64,000 bases of DNA from Apium graveolens. Taxonomy: Eukaryota > Streptophyta > Magnoliopsida > Apiales > Apiaceae. The stretch spans positions 91,313,671 through 91,377,670 of the forward strand of contig NC_133653.1 in assembly GCF_009905375.1 (NCBI RefSeq). The letters are read 5' to 3'. The position numbers were made by a program, and so were the translations under genes. Shown piece after piece: positions 22,623-32,416 of this stretch. Each line of letters starts with the position of its first letter. Positions within the stretch are counted from its first letter, which is position 1. The notes beneath the pieces were generated by a model, which saw only the letters and a program-made list of their open reading frames with translations, ran no database searches and was not told the DNA's origin.

Positions 22623-24038
22623 TGATAAGTTGTATTTTATACCACTTAGAACGTCTTATAATGGCTTGAATTGACGTCTTGAAATCAGGTATTTTGTGTA
22701 TTTGATGCATTTTTCTAGTGTTTTTGCATTTCAGGGTATAACTTGCGTATGTAGGAATAATTCATTAGAAATAAGCCTAGGGAAGTGCTTGGCATTGGTT
22801 GTGGAAAGTTGGGGGCAGAACGCAGCAAAATCAGGAGCAGAATTCAGAATTTTCCAGAAGGTGCTTGGGCGCCCGCTCAGGATGCTGGGCGCCCGCTCAG
22901 GAATCTGGGGCGGCCGCTCAGGGGCGAGAAAATTAATTCTAATTTTTATAAATCCTTATTCTGATGGACTTCTGAGACGGCTGGTTCTTGTGGGCTTCTA
23001 TATAAGTAGTTCTCAGAGACGTTTCAAAAAAGCGTGGTATCAAGCAAGGAGCAAGGAGAGAAGGAAGAAGACTATTTTAGCACATCACAACGAAGAAGAG
23101 GAAGCATACGTTTTCTTGTGATTCTTTTATTCGTTGTATCAGTGGATGCTAGTTTTCTTTACTTTGAACCTTATTACTCTTGTGACGTACTCTGGTTTTA
23201 ATAAGTATTTTTATTAGTTTATATTGTGTGTATTATCATGTTTTCATATGAACCCATGGTGACGATGAGTTCTAACATGGGCTAATCGTGATCATGGGGT
23301 CATAACGGATTTACTATGGATTTCTTTAGGTAGTTGTTTAATACCTTAGTGTGTGATGATTGTATGATATCTGGCATAGGTTGTGCTTATTCATCTTATG
23401 TGCGTCGCGAACATATAAGATAGTCTGTTAATCTCCTGTGAAGCGATGGTGGATCGCGAGGTTTAGAACTTGCTATGCTAGCATAGGTTAATGTATATGT
23501 ATGCATGATTAGTGGGTAACTCTAACTGTTTTACTTGCCCTGTGTAATCATAAAGAATAACTTGTGATTAAATCATTATGTTGTCAAATTCTATAGACAT
23601 ATAGAGTCTCAACATAATTGATGCCCATTCAACTTCTATCTTAATTGTGGATGTTTGGTAGAATGGTATTAGTACAACGAATGTTGGCTTTTATCAGTTT
23701 TGTGTTGTTCGATTAATATCATCACTGTTACATGCTAAGGGTAATAACGATAACTATTGAAGGAAGTAGTAATGAAGTTATGATCTCATGTGTGTTTAAT
23801 ACTGTTAATTCAAGTGTCAATTAAGTGTTTAATTCTCATAGTTAATTGTAGTTAATAATTAGTTAATCAATTCTAAGTGTTATTGTCTTGACATTGAGAA
23901 GTAATCATACATTGGTGAGTAAGTGTTAATTGAACATAATTAGTCTGAGTCTATGTGGGAACGAACTAGAATTTATTCTATATTACTTATGAACGCGTAT
24001 ACTTGCGTGAATTATTAGCGCGTGTTTTGTGCCTAACA
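22623..24038 (+). repeat. 5' LTR of Athila-B (1416 bp)
   Basis: Begins TGATAAGT and ends GCCTAACA, preceded by target duplication TTTAG and followed by the primer site. Holds three GC-rich 21-bp modules (22865-22930) and CTATATAAG at 22998-23006. The 141-codon frame at 22696-23121 is just open LTR sequence. Confidence 0.93.
22865..23006 (+). promoter_or_regulatory. GC module array and TATA-like box in the Athila-B 5' LTR
   Basis: Three modules of the type TGGGCGCCCGCTCAGGAT about 21 bp apart, then a TATA-like box some 68 bp further on. The 3' LTR carries four modules (32659-32737) and its TATA-like box at 32812-32820. Confidence 0.6.
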
Positions 24039-24044
24039 AGTTTT

Positions 24045-24062
24045 TGGCGCCGTTGCCGGGGA
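24045..24062 (+). other. Primer binding site, tRNA-Asp type
   Basis: TGGCGCCGTTGCCGGGGA begins six bases after the LTR end. This is the primer sequence characteristic of Athila elements. Confidence 0.92.
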
Positions 24063-24175
24063 CTCGGCGTATTTGTTTAGTTTATGTACTTACCATCAGT
24101 GGTCATTAGGACTCATTTATTAAGATGTGTTACTTATTGTTTCCGGTTGTGTTTCAGGTACTCTAGCGAGCGTTT

Positions 24176-25416
24176 ATGCAAACACGTTCTCGCACTCGCA
24201 AGAGAACTTTAGATACGGCTGAGGAGACAGACTCAGTTCTTGATATTCCGGAGAAGATAGATTTTGAAGATTCGGATAAAGAGAGTGAGCAGAAAGAACC
24301 AATAATCATGGGTGATCGTATAGTTCCAGCAGCAGATCCATCTCTTATGGACTTTTCTCGGCCCAAAATTGATGACATTCAGTCAAGCATCCTTCATCCG
24401 GCTATTCAGGCTAACACTTTTGAAATCAAGCCGGGCACTATTCAGATGGTGCAGAATTATGTTTCTTTCGGAGGTGCTGCGACTGAAGACCCCAACATGC
24501 ATATCAGGAATTTTATCGAGATCTGTAGTACTTTCAAATATAATGGTGTGACTGATGAGGCTATCAAGCTAAGGCCTTTCCCATTCTCTCTGAGGGATAA
24601 AGCTAAGGACTGGTTACATTCTGAGCCAGCTGGGTCCATCACTATTTGGCAAGATCTTACGCAAAAGTTTCTGGTGAAGTTCTCTCCAATAGCGAAGACT
24701 GCAGCTATGAGGAGTGCACTTACTCAGTTTGCGCAGTAACCAAGAGAATCTATGTGCGAAGCTTGGGAGCGCTACAAGGAGATGTTGAGAAAGTGTCCAT
24801 ATCATGGTATGCCTGACTGGATGGTGATCACTGGTTTCTATAATAGTTTGGGGCCCAATCTCGGCCCATGCTCGATGCAGCAGCTGGAGGCGCCTTGTGC
24901 GCCAAAAGCTATACTGAGGCTTATAATCTTATTGAAACTATGGCTGCAAATGAGCATCAAAACCCAACTCAAAGGATGATGTCTGGGAAGGTAGCAGGTA
25001 TTCTGGAAGTCTATGCAGCTACAGCTATTGCAACGCAGCTCCAAGCGCTGTCTTTGAAGGTCGATTCTCTAGCCAACTATGGAGTCAATCAGATAGCTAT
25101 GGTCTGTGAGCTTTGTGCAGGTTCTCATGCTATGGATCAGTGTTCTCTTTTTAATGAATCTGTTCAGTATGTGAACAATTATCAACGACCGCAGCAGCCT
25201 GTGCCAGCTACTTATCATCCTAACAACAAAAATCATCCCAATTTCAGCTGGAGTAATAATCAGAATGCTGTTCAGCAACCATATCAGCAGCCTATCAGTA
25301 AGCAGTTTAATCCACTTAGATTCCAACAACCACAGCATTATGCACAAAGACAATCATATCCTCAATAAGGAGGTGTTGCTCCACCTTCTAGTGTTGATTT
25401 TGAGGAGCTCAGGCTG
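24176..25416 (+). pseudogene. Athila-B gag, broken
   Basis: Would form the particle shell. Starts MQTRSRTRKR at the first ATG after the primer site. It carries the retrotransposon gag core (PFSLRDKAKDWLHS, about residues 135-150; WERYKEMLRKCPYHG), then MLDAAAGG, a short cysteine motif CELCAGSHAMDQC (about 25108-25146) and a Gln/Asn/Pro-rich tail. A TAA stands at 24737, a frameshift falls between about 24868 and 24979, and a TAA at 25366 splits it from the protease part. From 24868 on, gag, protease and pol share one frame to 29544. Confidence 0.88.
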
Positions 25417-26520
25417 TTGTACAAAAGTCAGGCTGTTTCTATCAAGACCTTGGAAAATCGAATCGGCCAATTAGCCAATATTGTGCTCAATTGTCAACCT
25501 GGAACACTTTTCAGCGATACTGAAGTGCCAGGCAGGAAGGAAGCTAAGAAGCAAGTAAAGGCAGTCACCTTAAGGTCTGGAAAAGTTGTTGATGCTGAAA
25601 AGGTGAAAGATGGAGAAGCTGAAGTTGTTGATGAAGAAGAGAAGCAAAAGGAGAAAGCGGCGGAACCAAGGAAGACTACTGTTGAACACACTCTGCATGA
25701 GGGTAATACAGGGGAGAAATTGCTCTATCCTCCACCACCTTTTCCTAAGAGATTGCAACAACAAAAATTGGATAAGCAGTTCAGTAAGTTTCTGGAGGTG
25801 TTCAAGAAACTTCACATCAACATACATTTCGCTGAGGCTCTGGAGCAAATGCCTAGTTATGCAAAATATATGAAGAGTATTCTTTCAAGGAAGGTGAAAC
25901 TGGATGACCTTGAGACCGTTGCTCTAACAGAAGAGTGCAGTGATGTGCTGCAACAAAAATTACTTCCAAAACTTAAAGATTCTGGTAGCTTCACCATTCC
26001 TTGCACCATTAGCAAGTTGTCTTTCGACAAGTGCCTGTGCGATTTAGGAGCAAGCATCAATCTGATGCCATTGTCTATCTTCAAAAAATTAAATTTACCT
26101 TATCCAAAGCCCACCTACATGTCTCTACAATTGGCTGATCGTTCTATTACATACCCACGAGGCATTGTGGAGGACGTGTTAGTAAAGGTGGATAAGCTCT
26201 TCTTCCCTGCAGACTTTGTTATTTTGGATTTCGAGGAAGATAAGAAGATTTCCATAATCTTGGAAAGACCTTTCTTGGCTACAGGTCGTACCTTGATAGA
26301 TGTGCAAAAAGGTGAACTTACTATGAGGGTGCATGATCAGGATGTGACACTCAATGTATTCAAGGCAATGAAATTCCCTACAGAAGATGAGGAGTGCTTA
26401 AAGGTGGATTTGATTGATTCTGCGGTAACTTCAGAACTTGATCATTTGCTAATGTCTGATGCCTTAGAGAAAGCCTTAGTGGGGGAATTTGACAGTGACG
26501 ATGAGGATGGCAATGAGTAA
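25417..26520 (+). pseudogene. Athila-B late gag linker and aspartic protease
   Basis: An open stretch of 367 codons. The first part is Lys/Glu-rich with KAVTLRSGKVV. The protease motif CDLGASINLMPLSIFKKL (about 26040-26090) holds the catalytic Asp in the Athila form DLGAS, followed by ADRSITYPRGIVEDVLVKV and ILERPFLATGRTLIDV. It would cleave the polyprotein in the particle. The stretch itself is intact, but it is closed by TAA at 26518 and a TGA near 26548, so no fusion to reverse transcriptase is possible. Confidence 0.88.
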
Positions 26521-26562
26521 CTACAATATCTAAATGCTTCTCCTTGAAGGCGAAAGCTAGAC

Positions 26563-28326
26563 ATGCCATTTGAATCTCTTGGTACTAGTGATCTCAAGAA
26601 TGCTGAGGGAAAGCTCAAACCATCTATTGAGGAAGCACCTACTTTGGAGCTTAAACCATTGCCTGAACACTTGAGGTATGCTTTTTTAGGTGATGCATCT
26701 ACTTTACCAGTTATTATTACATCTGACCTTTCAGGTAGTGAGGAGGACAAGCTCTTGAAGATTTTGATAGAATTCAAATCGGCCATCGGATGGACTATAG
26801 CAGATATAAAAGGGATCAGCCCTTCGTACTGTATGCATAAAATTCTGCTAGAGGAAGGTAGTAAGCCGACTGTTGAGCAACAGCGGAGACTTAATCCTAT
26901 CATAAAAGAAGTGGTGAAGAAGGAAATTCTGAAGTGGCTAGATGCAGGAATCATATATTCTATTTCTGACAGTTCTTGGGTGAGCCCCGTCCAATGTGTA
27001 CCTAAGAAAGGAGGTATAATTATGGTAGCAAATGAGAAGAACGAGCTCATCCCCACTCGAACAGTCACAGGATGGAGGGTATGCATGGATTACAGAAGGT
27101 TGAACAAAACCACGAGAAAGGATCACTTCCCTCTTCCATTTATTGATCAGACGCTTGACAGGTTGGCTGGTCATGAGTATTATTGTCTTCTGGATGGCTA
27201 TTAGAGGTATAATCATATATGCATTGCACCAAAAGATCAAGAAAAGACTACCTTCACTTGTCCATTTGGCATGTTTGCTTTTCGCAGAGTTTCGTTTGGC
27301 TTATATGGTGCACCTGCCACTTTTCAGAGATGTATGATGGCTATATTCTCTGTTATGATTGAAAACAATGTCGAAGTGTTCATGGATGACTTCTTCGTCT
27401 TTGGACATTCGTATGATGAATGTTTGAATAATCTTCGTTCGGTGCTCAAAAGGTGTGTGGAAACTAATTTGGTGCTCAATTGGGAAAAATGTCACTTTAT
27501 GGTGCGTGAAGGCATTATTCTTGGGCATAAAGTCTCTAGCAAGGGTCTTGAGGTGGACAAGGCCAAGGTTGGAGTCATTGAAAATCTTCCACCACCTATT
27601 TTTGTGAAAGGAATCTGTAGTTTTCTTGGTCATGCGGGTTTTTATCGGCATTTCATCAAGGACTTCTCGAAGATATCTAAGCCGTTGTGTAACTTGCTCG
27701 AGAAAGATGTGCTTTTCAAATTTGATGATGAGTGCTTGGCGGCATTCGAGACTCTCAAGAAGATTTTGATAACTGCACCAGTTATTACGGCACCTGATTT
27801 GACAGAACCTTTTGAGATGATGTGTGATGCGAGTGATTATGCAGTGGGAGCAGTTCTTGGGCAGCGCAAGAATAATCTTTTTCATGTGGTCTACTATGCT
27901 AGTAAGACTCTAAATGGATCTCAAATGAACTACACCACTACTGAGAAAGAGCTATTAGCTATAGTCTTTGGTTTCAAAAAATTTTGATCTTATCCGCTTG
28001 GGACAAAGGTGACAGTATTCACTGATCATGCTGCCATTCACTATTTGGTCTCAAAGAAGGATTCGAAGCCTAGACTTATTCATTGGGTGCTCTTGCTACA
28101 GGAATTTGAGTTAGAGATCAAGGATCGAAAAGGTACTGAGAATCAAGTAGTTAACCATCTCTCTAGATTGGAGAATCCCGGTTCGACTTCACATGATAAG
28201 ACATTGATCAACGAATCTTTTCTGGATGAGCATTTGTTCGCAGTTCAGGAGGAAGAGCCATGGTTCGCAGATATTGTGAACTATCTTGTCAGCAATATAA
28301 TACCTCCTAATATGAATGCAGCTTAA
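26563..28326 (+). pseudogene. Athila-B reverse transcriptase and RNase H
   Basis: RT motifs: GIIYSISDSSWVSPVQCVPKK, RVCMDYRRLN, DHFPLPFIDQ, GLYGAPATFQR and the catalytic FMDDF (about 27379-27393). RNase H follows with CDASDYAVGAVLGQ (about 27820), YYASKTLN and TEKELLA. The tail holds [16 protein letters not shown]. In-frame stops: TAG at 27202 within the DGYSGYNQI region, TGA at 27985 (consistent with CGA to TGA at a CpG) and TAA at 28324. Length and order are normal for the lineage. Non-functional as it stands. Confidence 0.92.
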
Positions 28327-28347
28327 AAAAAGAAGTTTCTACATGAG

Positions 28348-29544
28348 GTGAACTGCTACATGTGGGATGAACCATATTTGTTTAGACAGGGAGCTGACCA
28401 GATCATCAGGAGATGTATCCCATTCTGTGAGACGGAGGGGATATTACGAGACTGTCATTCCACAGTTTATGGTGGACATTATGGTGGTGAAAAGACGGCA
28501 GCTCGTATTTTGCAAACAGGTTTTATGTGGCTTACATTGTTTAAGGATGCGCATCAGTTCATTTTAAGGTGTGATCATTTCCAAAGAGTGGGGAATCTTA
28601 CTAGAAAGGATGAGATGCCTTTAAATGTGATGCTTGAAGTCGAGGTCTTTGATGTTTGGGGAATCGATTTCATGGGACCATTTATCTCGTCCTGCAATAA
28701 TCAATACATCTTGCTGGCAGTCGATTATGTCTCAAAATGGGTAGAAGTTAAGGCTCTACTGACGAATGATGCAAAGGTAGTGTTGAGTTTTCTCCATAAA
28801 CAGATATTCACAAGGTTTGGAACGCCACGAGTAATCATAAGTGATGAAGGGTCGCATTTCTGCAATTGTAAGTTCACTTCTATGATGCAGCGCTATAATG
28901 TGAATCATCGTGTTGCTACTGCCTATCATCCGCAAACTAATGGTCAAGATGAAGTGTCTAATAGAGAGATCAAGCACATTCTAGAGAAAGTTGTTTGTAC
29001 GTCAAGGAAAGATTGGTCTTTAAAGCTTGATGAAGCTTTTTGGGCTTATAAAACAGTATACAAGACTCCACTTGGGATGTCCCCGTTTCAACTTGTCTAT
29101 GGGAAGGGATGTCATTTACCTGCGAAGCTTGAGCATAAGGCTTATTGGGAGTTGAAGAAGTTGAACCTTGATCTAGATGTAGCTGGGAAGAAGCGAATGC
29201 TTCAGTTAAATGAACTTGATGAATTTCGACTTCAAGCGTACGAGAACAACAAAATGTACAAGGAAAAAGTAAAAAGGTGGCACGACAGGAAGCTATCTCC
29301 TAAGTCATTCGTGCCAGGGCAACAAGTTCTTTTATTCAACTCTCGTCTCCGACTTTTTCCTGGAAAATTAAAATCAAGGTGGTCTGGACCTTTTATCGTC
29401 AAAACTGTGTTTTCACATGGAGCGGTGGAGATTTTTGAGAACGATCCGGACCAAGCATTCAAGGTTAATGGTCAGGGATTGAAGCATTATTATGAGGACA
29501 CGAAAAACCGGGAAGTGGTTAGTGCCGTTTTATTGTCAACTTGA
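28348..29544 (+). pseudogene. Athila-B integrase, frame open but zinc site altered
   Basis: A 398-codon open stretch in the same frame as RT. The zinc region GGHYGG...CDHFQRVGN lacks the second cysteine (Athila-A has CDRCQR). Core residues are present: WGIDFMGPF (about 28655), SDEGSHF and HPQTNGQDE (about 28930). The C-terminal part has KSRWSGPF and NGQGLKHYY. Separated from RT by TAA at 28324, so it could only be made from a new start. Loss of the zinc cysteine makes activity doubtful. Confidence 0.9.
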
Positions 29545-29587
29545 TCGGAGTACTCTATGTCAAGCTAATGACGTAAAAAAAGCGCTT

Positions 29588-29605
29588 CTTGGGAGGCAAC
29601 CCAGG
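29588..29605 (+). other. Conserved hairpin after the Athila-B pol stop
   Basis: CTTGGGAGGCAACCCAGG, 44 bases after the integrase stop: a 6-bp stem with one G-U pair and loop AGGCAA. Counterpart of 18149-18166. Confidence 0.65.
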
Positions 29606-29707
29606 ACTTTAACCTTTAGGAACCTTTAGAAGTTAGTACCATATCTAAAAAACCCAAAAAAAATAAAAATATTGGGCAGAAAAAAAAAAGTTTTTCTAGA
29701 AACCCCT

Positions 29708-29790
29708 TGGGCGCCCGCTCAGGAATCTTGGGCGGCCGCTCAAGATGCTGGGCGCCCGCTTGGAAGTCCTGGGTAGCCGCTCAGGACCCT
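29708..29790 (+). repeat. GC-rich 21-bp module array in the Athila-B spacer
   Basis: Four modules of TGGGCGCCCGCTCAGGAA type spaced about 21 bp. Modules match those in this element's own LTRs (22865-22930; 32659-32737), not the array of Athila-A. Confidence 0.85.
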
Positions 29791-29812
29791 TCTGCCAGAA
29801 TTTTTTTTGCCT

Positions 29813-29946
29813 TATAAAAAACCACAAAAAAATCAGAAAAACCTAAAAAACATAAAAACCCACGATTTCTCTCCCACTTCCACGTTTTCTCTCCCACAAA
29901 CCCCACTCCTACTTTAATTTTAACCCTAGTTTCTACCCTATATATA
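29813..29946 (+). promoter_or_regulatory. TATA-like boxes before the Athila-B env-like ORF
   Basis: TTATAAAAA at 29813-29821 follows the GC array by about 22 bp. CTATATATAC at 29938-29947 lies about 95-105 bp before the ATG at 30043, within a C/A-rich leader. Candidate internal promoter, by analogy with the LTR layout. Confidence 0.45.
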
Positions 29947-30042
29947 CACACAACTCCTCCATATACACTCCCATATACTTTCAACTTTAAAACTCTCTCG
30001 TACACTCAAAACACAACTCTTAAACACTTTTTCTAAGTTTCA

Positions 30043-31216
30043 ATGGCACCTAAGAGATCCCGAACTATTGATAGCAGCAACACCGTTCCTACTGCTGATT
30101 CTTCAAGGGGAACTGCTGCAAGACCTCATTTGATGGATAGGGCTGCTGAGGAGGAGTATACTAAGCTTCTGACTAAGCCAATTTTGAAGGAGAGAGGATT
30201 TTTACCATCGGGGAGGGATGGTGAGTTGTTACCGATGATTGCGGAGAAAGGGTGGATTTCATTTTGTGAGTCGCCGGAGGCGGTTCCAATAAGTGTGGTT
30301 CGCGAGTTTTATGCGAACGCCAAGGCTGAAAATAATGGGTTTACTGTTGTTCGTGGGCTTACTGTGGATTATTAGCCGGAGGCGATTCGCCGTGTTATTG
30401 GGCAGCGACAACGGAAGCCCACAGAGGAGAATTGGAATGAAAAGACCCCCGAGGATTTTGATTTGGATTGATTGTGACTACTCTCTGTCAGGGGGCACGG
30501 TGTAGAAGTTTAAAATGGGATCTAACGAGTATTGTTCTTTTCCGGCGGTTGCGATGAATAGGTATGCCCGTGCATGGAATGCCTTTATTTGTGTTAATAT
30601 TTTGCCTACTTCACATGCACATGAGGTTACAGTCGAGAGAGCAAGGTTGTTATGGGGGATCTTGAATGAGGAGTATTATGTGGACCTTGGTGAGTTCATC
30701 TACCAAGGGATTTTGAAGTTTTTGAGGGGGGCGAAATACAGCAACATCCCTTATGCATCTACAGTCATGAAGCTGTGCAGAGCAGTGGGAGTTCATTGGC
30801 CTTCTCACGAGCAGCTGCAGATGTCGGCCGCTCCTATTAACTCAGCGACTCTGAATGCGATGCAGGAGTGGACGGGTGGAGAGCCCGAGGAGCATGGTTT
30901 AGGATATCGTCTTCCAGGAGGACGTTCAGCAGCTGGTGCTACCATGGCTAGGCCTAGTCAGGATCGTGATGAGGCAGGTTGTTCTAGATCCCAAGAAGGT
31001 GCTGGGATGTCTAATGCCCAGTATAGGAGGCTGTCGAGGGGGATGGATGCGATATATGAGTCGCAGAGTAGGTTCGCTCAGGAGCTCACCCTTGCACTTG
31101 GGACTACTTTCAGAGGCCTTGGAGCTATCCAGTGGCCCATTTTTGGTGAGGACTCTGCTTATCCGCCTTCTGACACTCCACCCTCGGAGGGTGATGATGA
31201 TGATTTCTCCGAGTAG
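30043..31216 (+). pseudogene. Athila-B env-like third ORF, broken
   Basis: Homologue of 18698-19933. Starts MAPKRSRT, then KERGFLPSGRD, GWISFCESP, VVREFYANA, VVRGLTVDY; after the break FICVNILPTSHAHEVTVERARLLWGIL and an acidic C-terminus (PPSEGDDDDFSE). TAG at 30373, TGA near 30468 and a frameshift before 30515 split it; from 30515 to 31216 the frame is open for 233 codons. The C-terminal 230 residues are uninterrupted, unlike in Athila-A. Function unknown. Confidence 0.85.
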
Positions 31217-31264
31217 GTATACCCTGTGTTCCTTTCTACTACCTTCACTGGGGACAATGAAGAT

Positions 31265-31283
31265 TTTAAATTTGGGGGTGGTA
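31265..31283 (+). other. Internal polypurine-tract-like motif (Athila-B)
   Basis: AAATTTGGGGGTGGTAG shortly after the env-like stop and 1.1 kb before the LTR; counterpart of 19978-19997. Confidence 0.55.
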
Positions 31284-32416
31284 GTTAAGGAATATTTTTG
31301 TGTGTGTGTCATGTAGTTGCATATTCATGATAGTTTAGTTCATATAATTTCATATTTTTGCCATATATATATATATTTTTTTTATTTTATAGCTTTATTT
31401 ATCATGTCATTTAGCTCATGCATATACCATGATCCCTTTTGCATTGCTTTACCGATTGATTTGTGATATTGATGCAAGTGTAGTGATAACGTTAGAGTGA
31501 TGATTGAGTCTTATAGGTTGACATGCATGCTAGAAACACTTGTAATCTCACTAAGTCTTAGAGTATGCTTAAGGACTAGATTGTTGTCATGGTTTGATGG
31601 TTTTTAAGGTTAATCTATTGATTATACTTAGAATTTATGATAGGCTCTTAATGATAAAAGACATGAAAAGAAAAAAATTGGAGTAAACATTGGAATTCAT
31701 TGCTAATTGTGGCTAGGCGTCAAATGGCTAGTAGCCGACTCGTATTTTTATGCGAGTAGTCTAGGGTTGAGCAAGATGGAGCGAAACGCACTTGCTCGGA
31801 AATTTGAAAAAATAGAAAGAAAAAAAAAGAGAAAAAAAGAGAAAGAAAAAAAAAAGTTAATGCATAATTGATCACGAGTGGGCTCTTTGGTATTCGAGTT
31901 ATTAAGTTCTTGGGGACTTTGTGCCTAGTGACCTAAGGCTTTTATAGTCTGGGATCCGCTAACCTAACGCTCGCTAAATGGATGTCATTGCATAAGTCTT
32001 TTGTGGACCTCACTTATTGCACGGTCAAATAAGCATTTGTTTCTGTGTTGAATAAAAGCATGATTCCGTAATAAGCTCCAGTGATCTTGAAGTGTTATAT
32101 GTCATTTTGTGCCTAGAATTTATTCTTCGTATAATTATGTGATTGCCTTGAGGATAATCGAGTTATGATAATTGATCTAGTTTCGAAACATATCTGTTAA
32201 GCATCCGCACACACCACATTTCTGGTTGTATGTTAGTTGCATGATTTGATAGATCTTTATTCACCTAATTGCATTTGTTGAGATGTCATGAGTTGGTTGG
32301 TTTAGTCATTGTGAGGGGGATCACTGCATTTCATGTAGATTGCATTCATGCATGTTTTTGTTTTGTTTTTGAGTCTGTGACGCTTGAGGACAAGCATCGA
32401 TTTAAGTTTGGGGATG
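31284..32416 (+). other. Athila-B 3' non-coding region and polypurine tract
   Basis: No coding sequence seen. Contains the block 31932-31981 identical to Athila-A 20619-20668, and an A-rich stretch near 31805-31860. Ends in AAGTTTGGGGATG (32404-32416), the polypurine tract before the LTR. Confidence 0.75.

Noticed and set aside
22696..23121. 141-codon open frame (and partial copies at 32490-32935)
   Set aside because: Lies wholly within the Athila-B LTRs across GC modules and TATA-like box; no protein family features.
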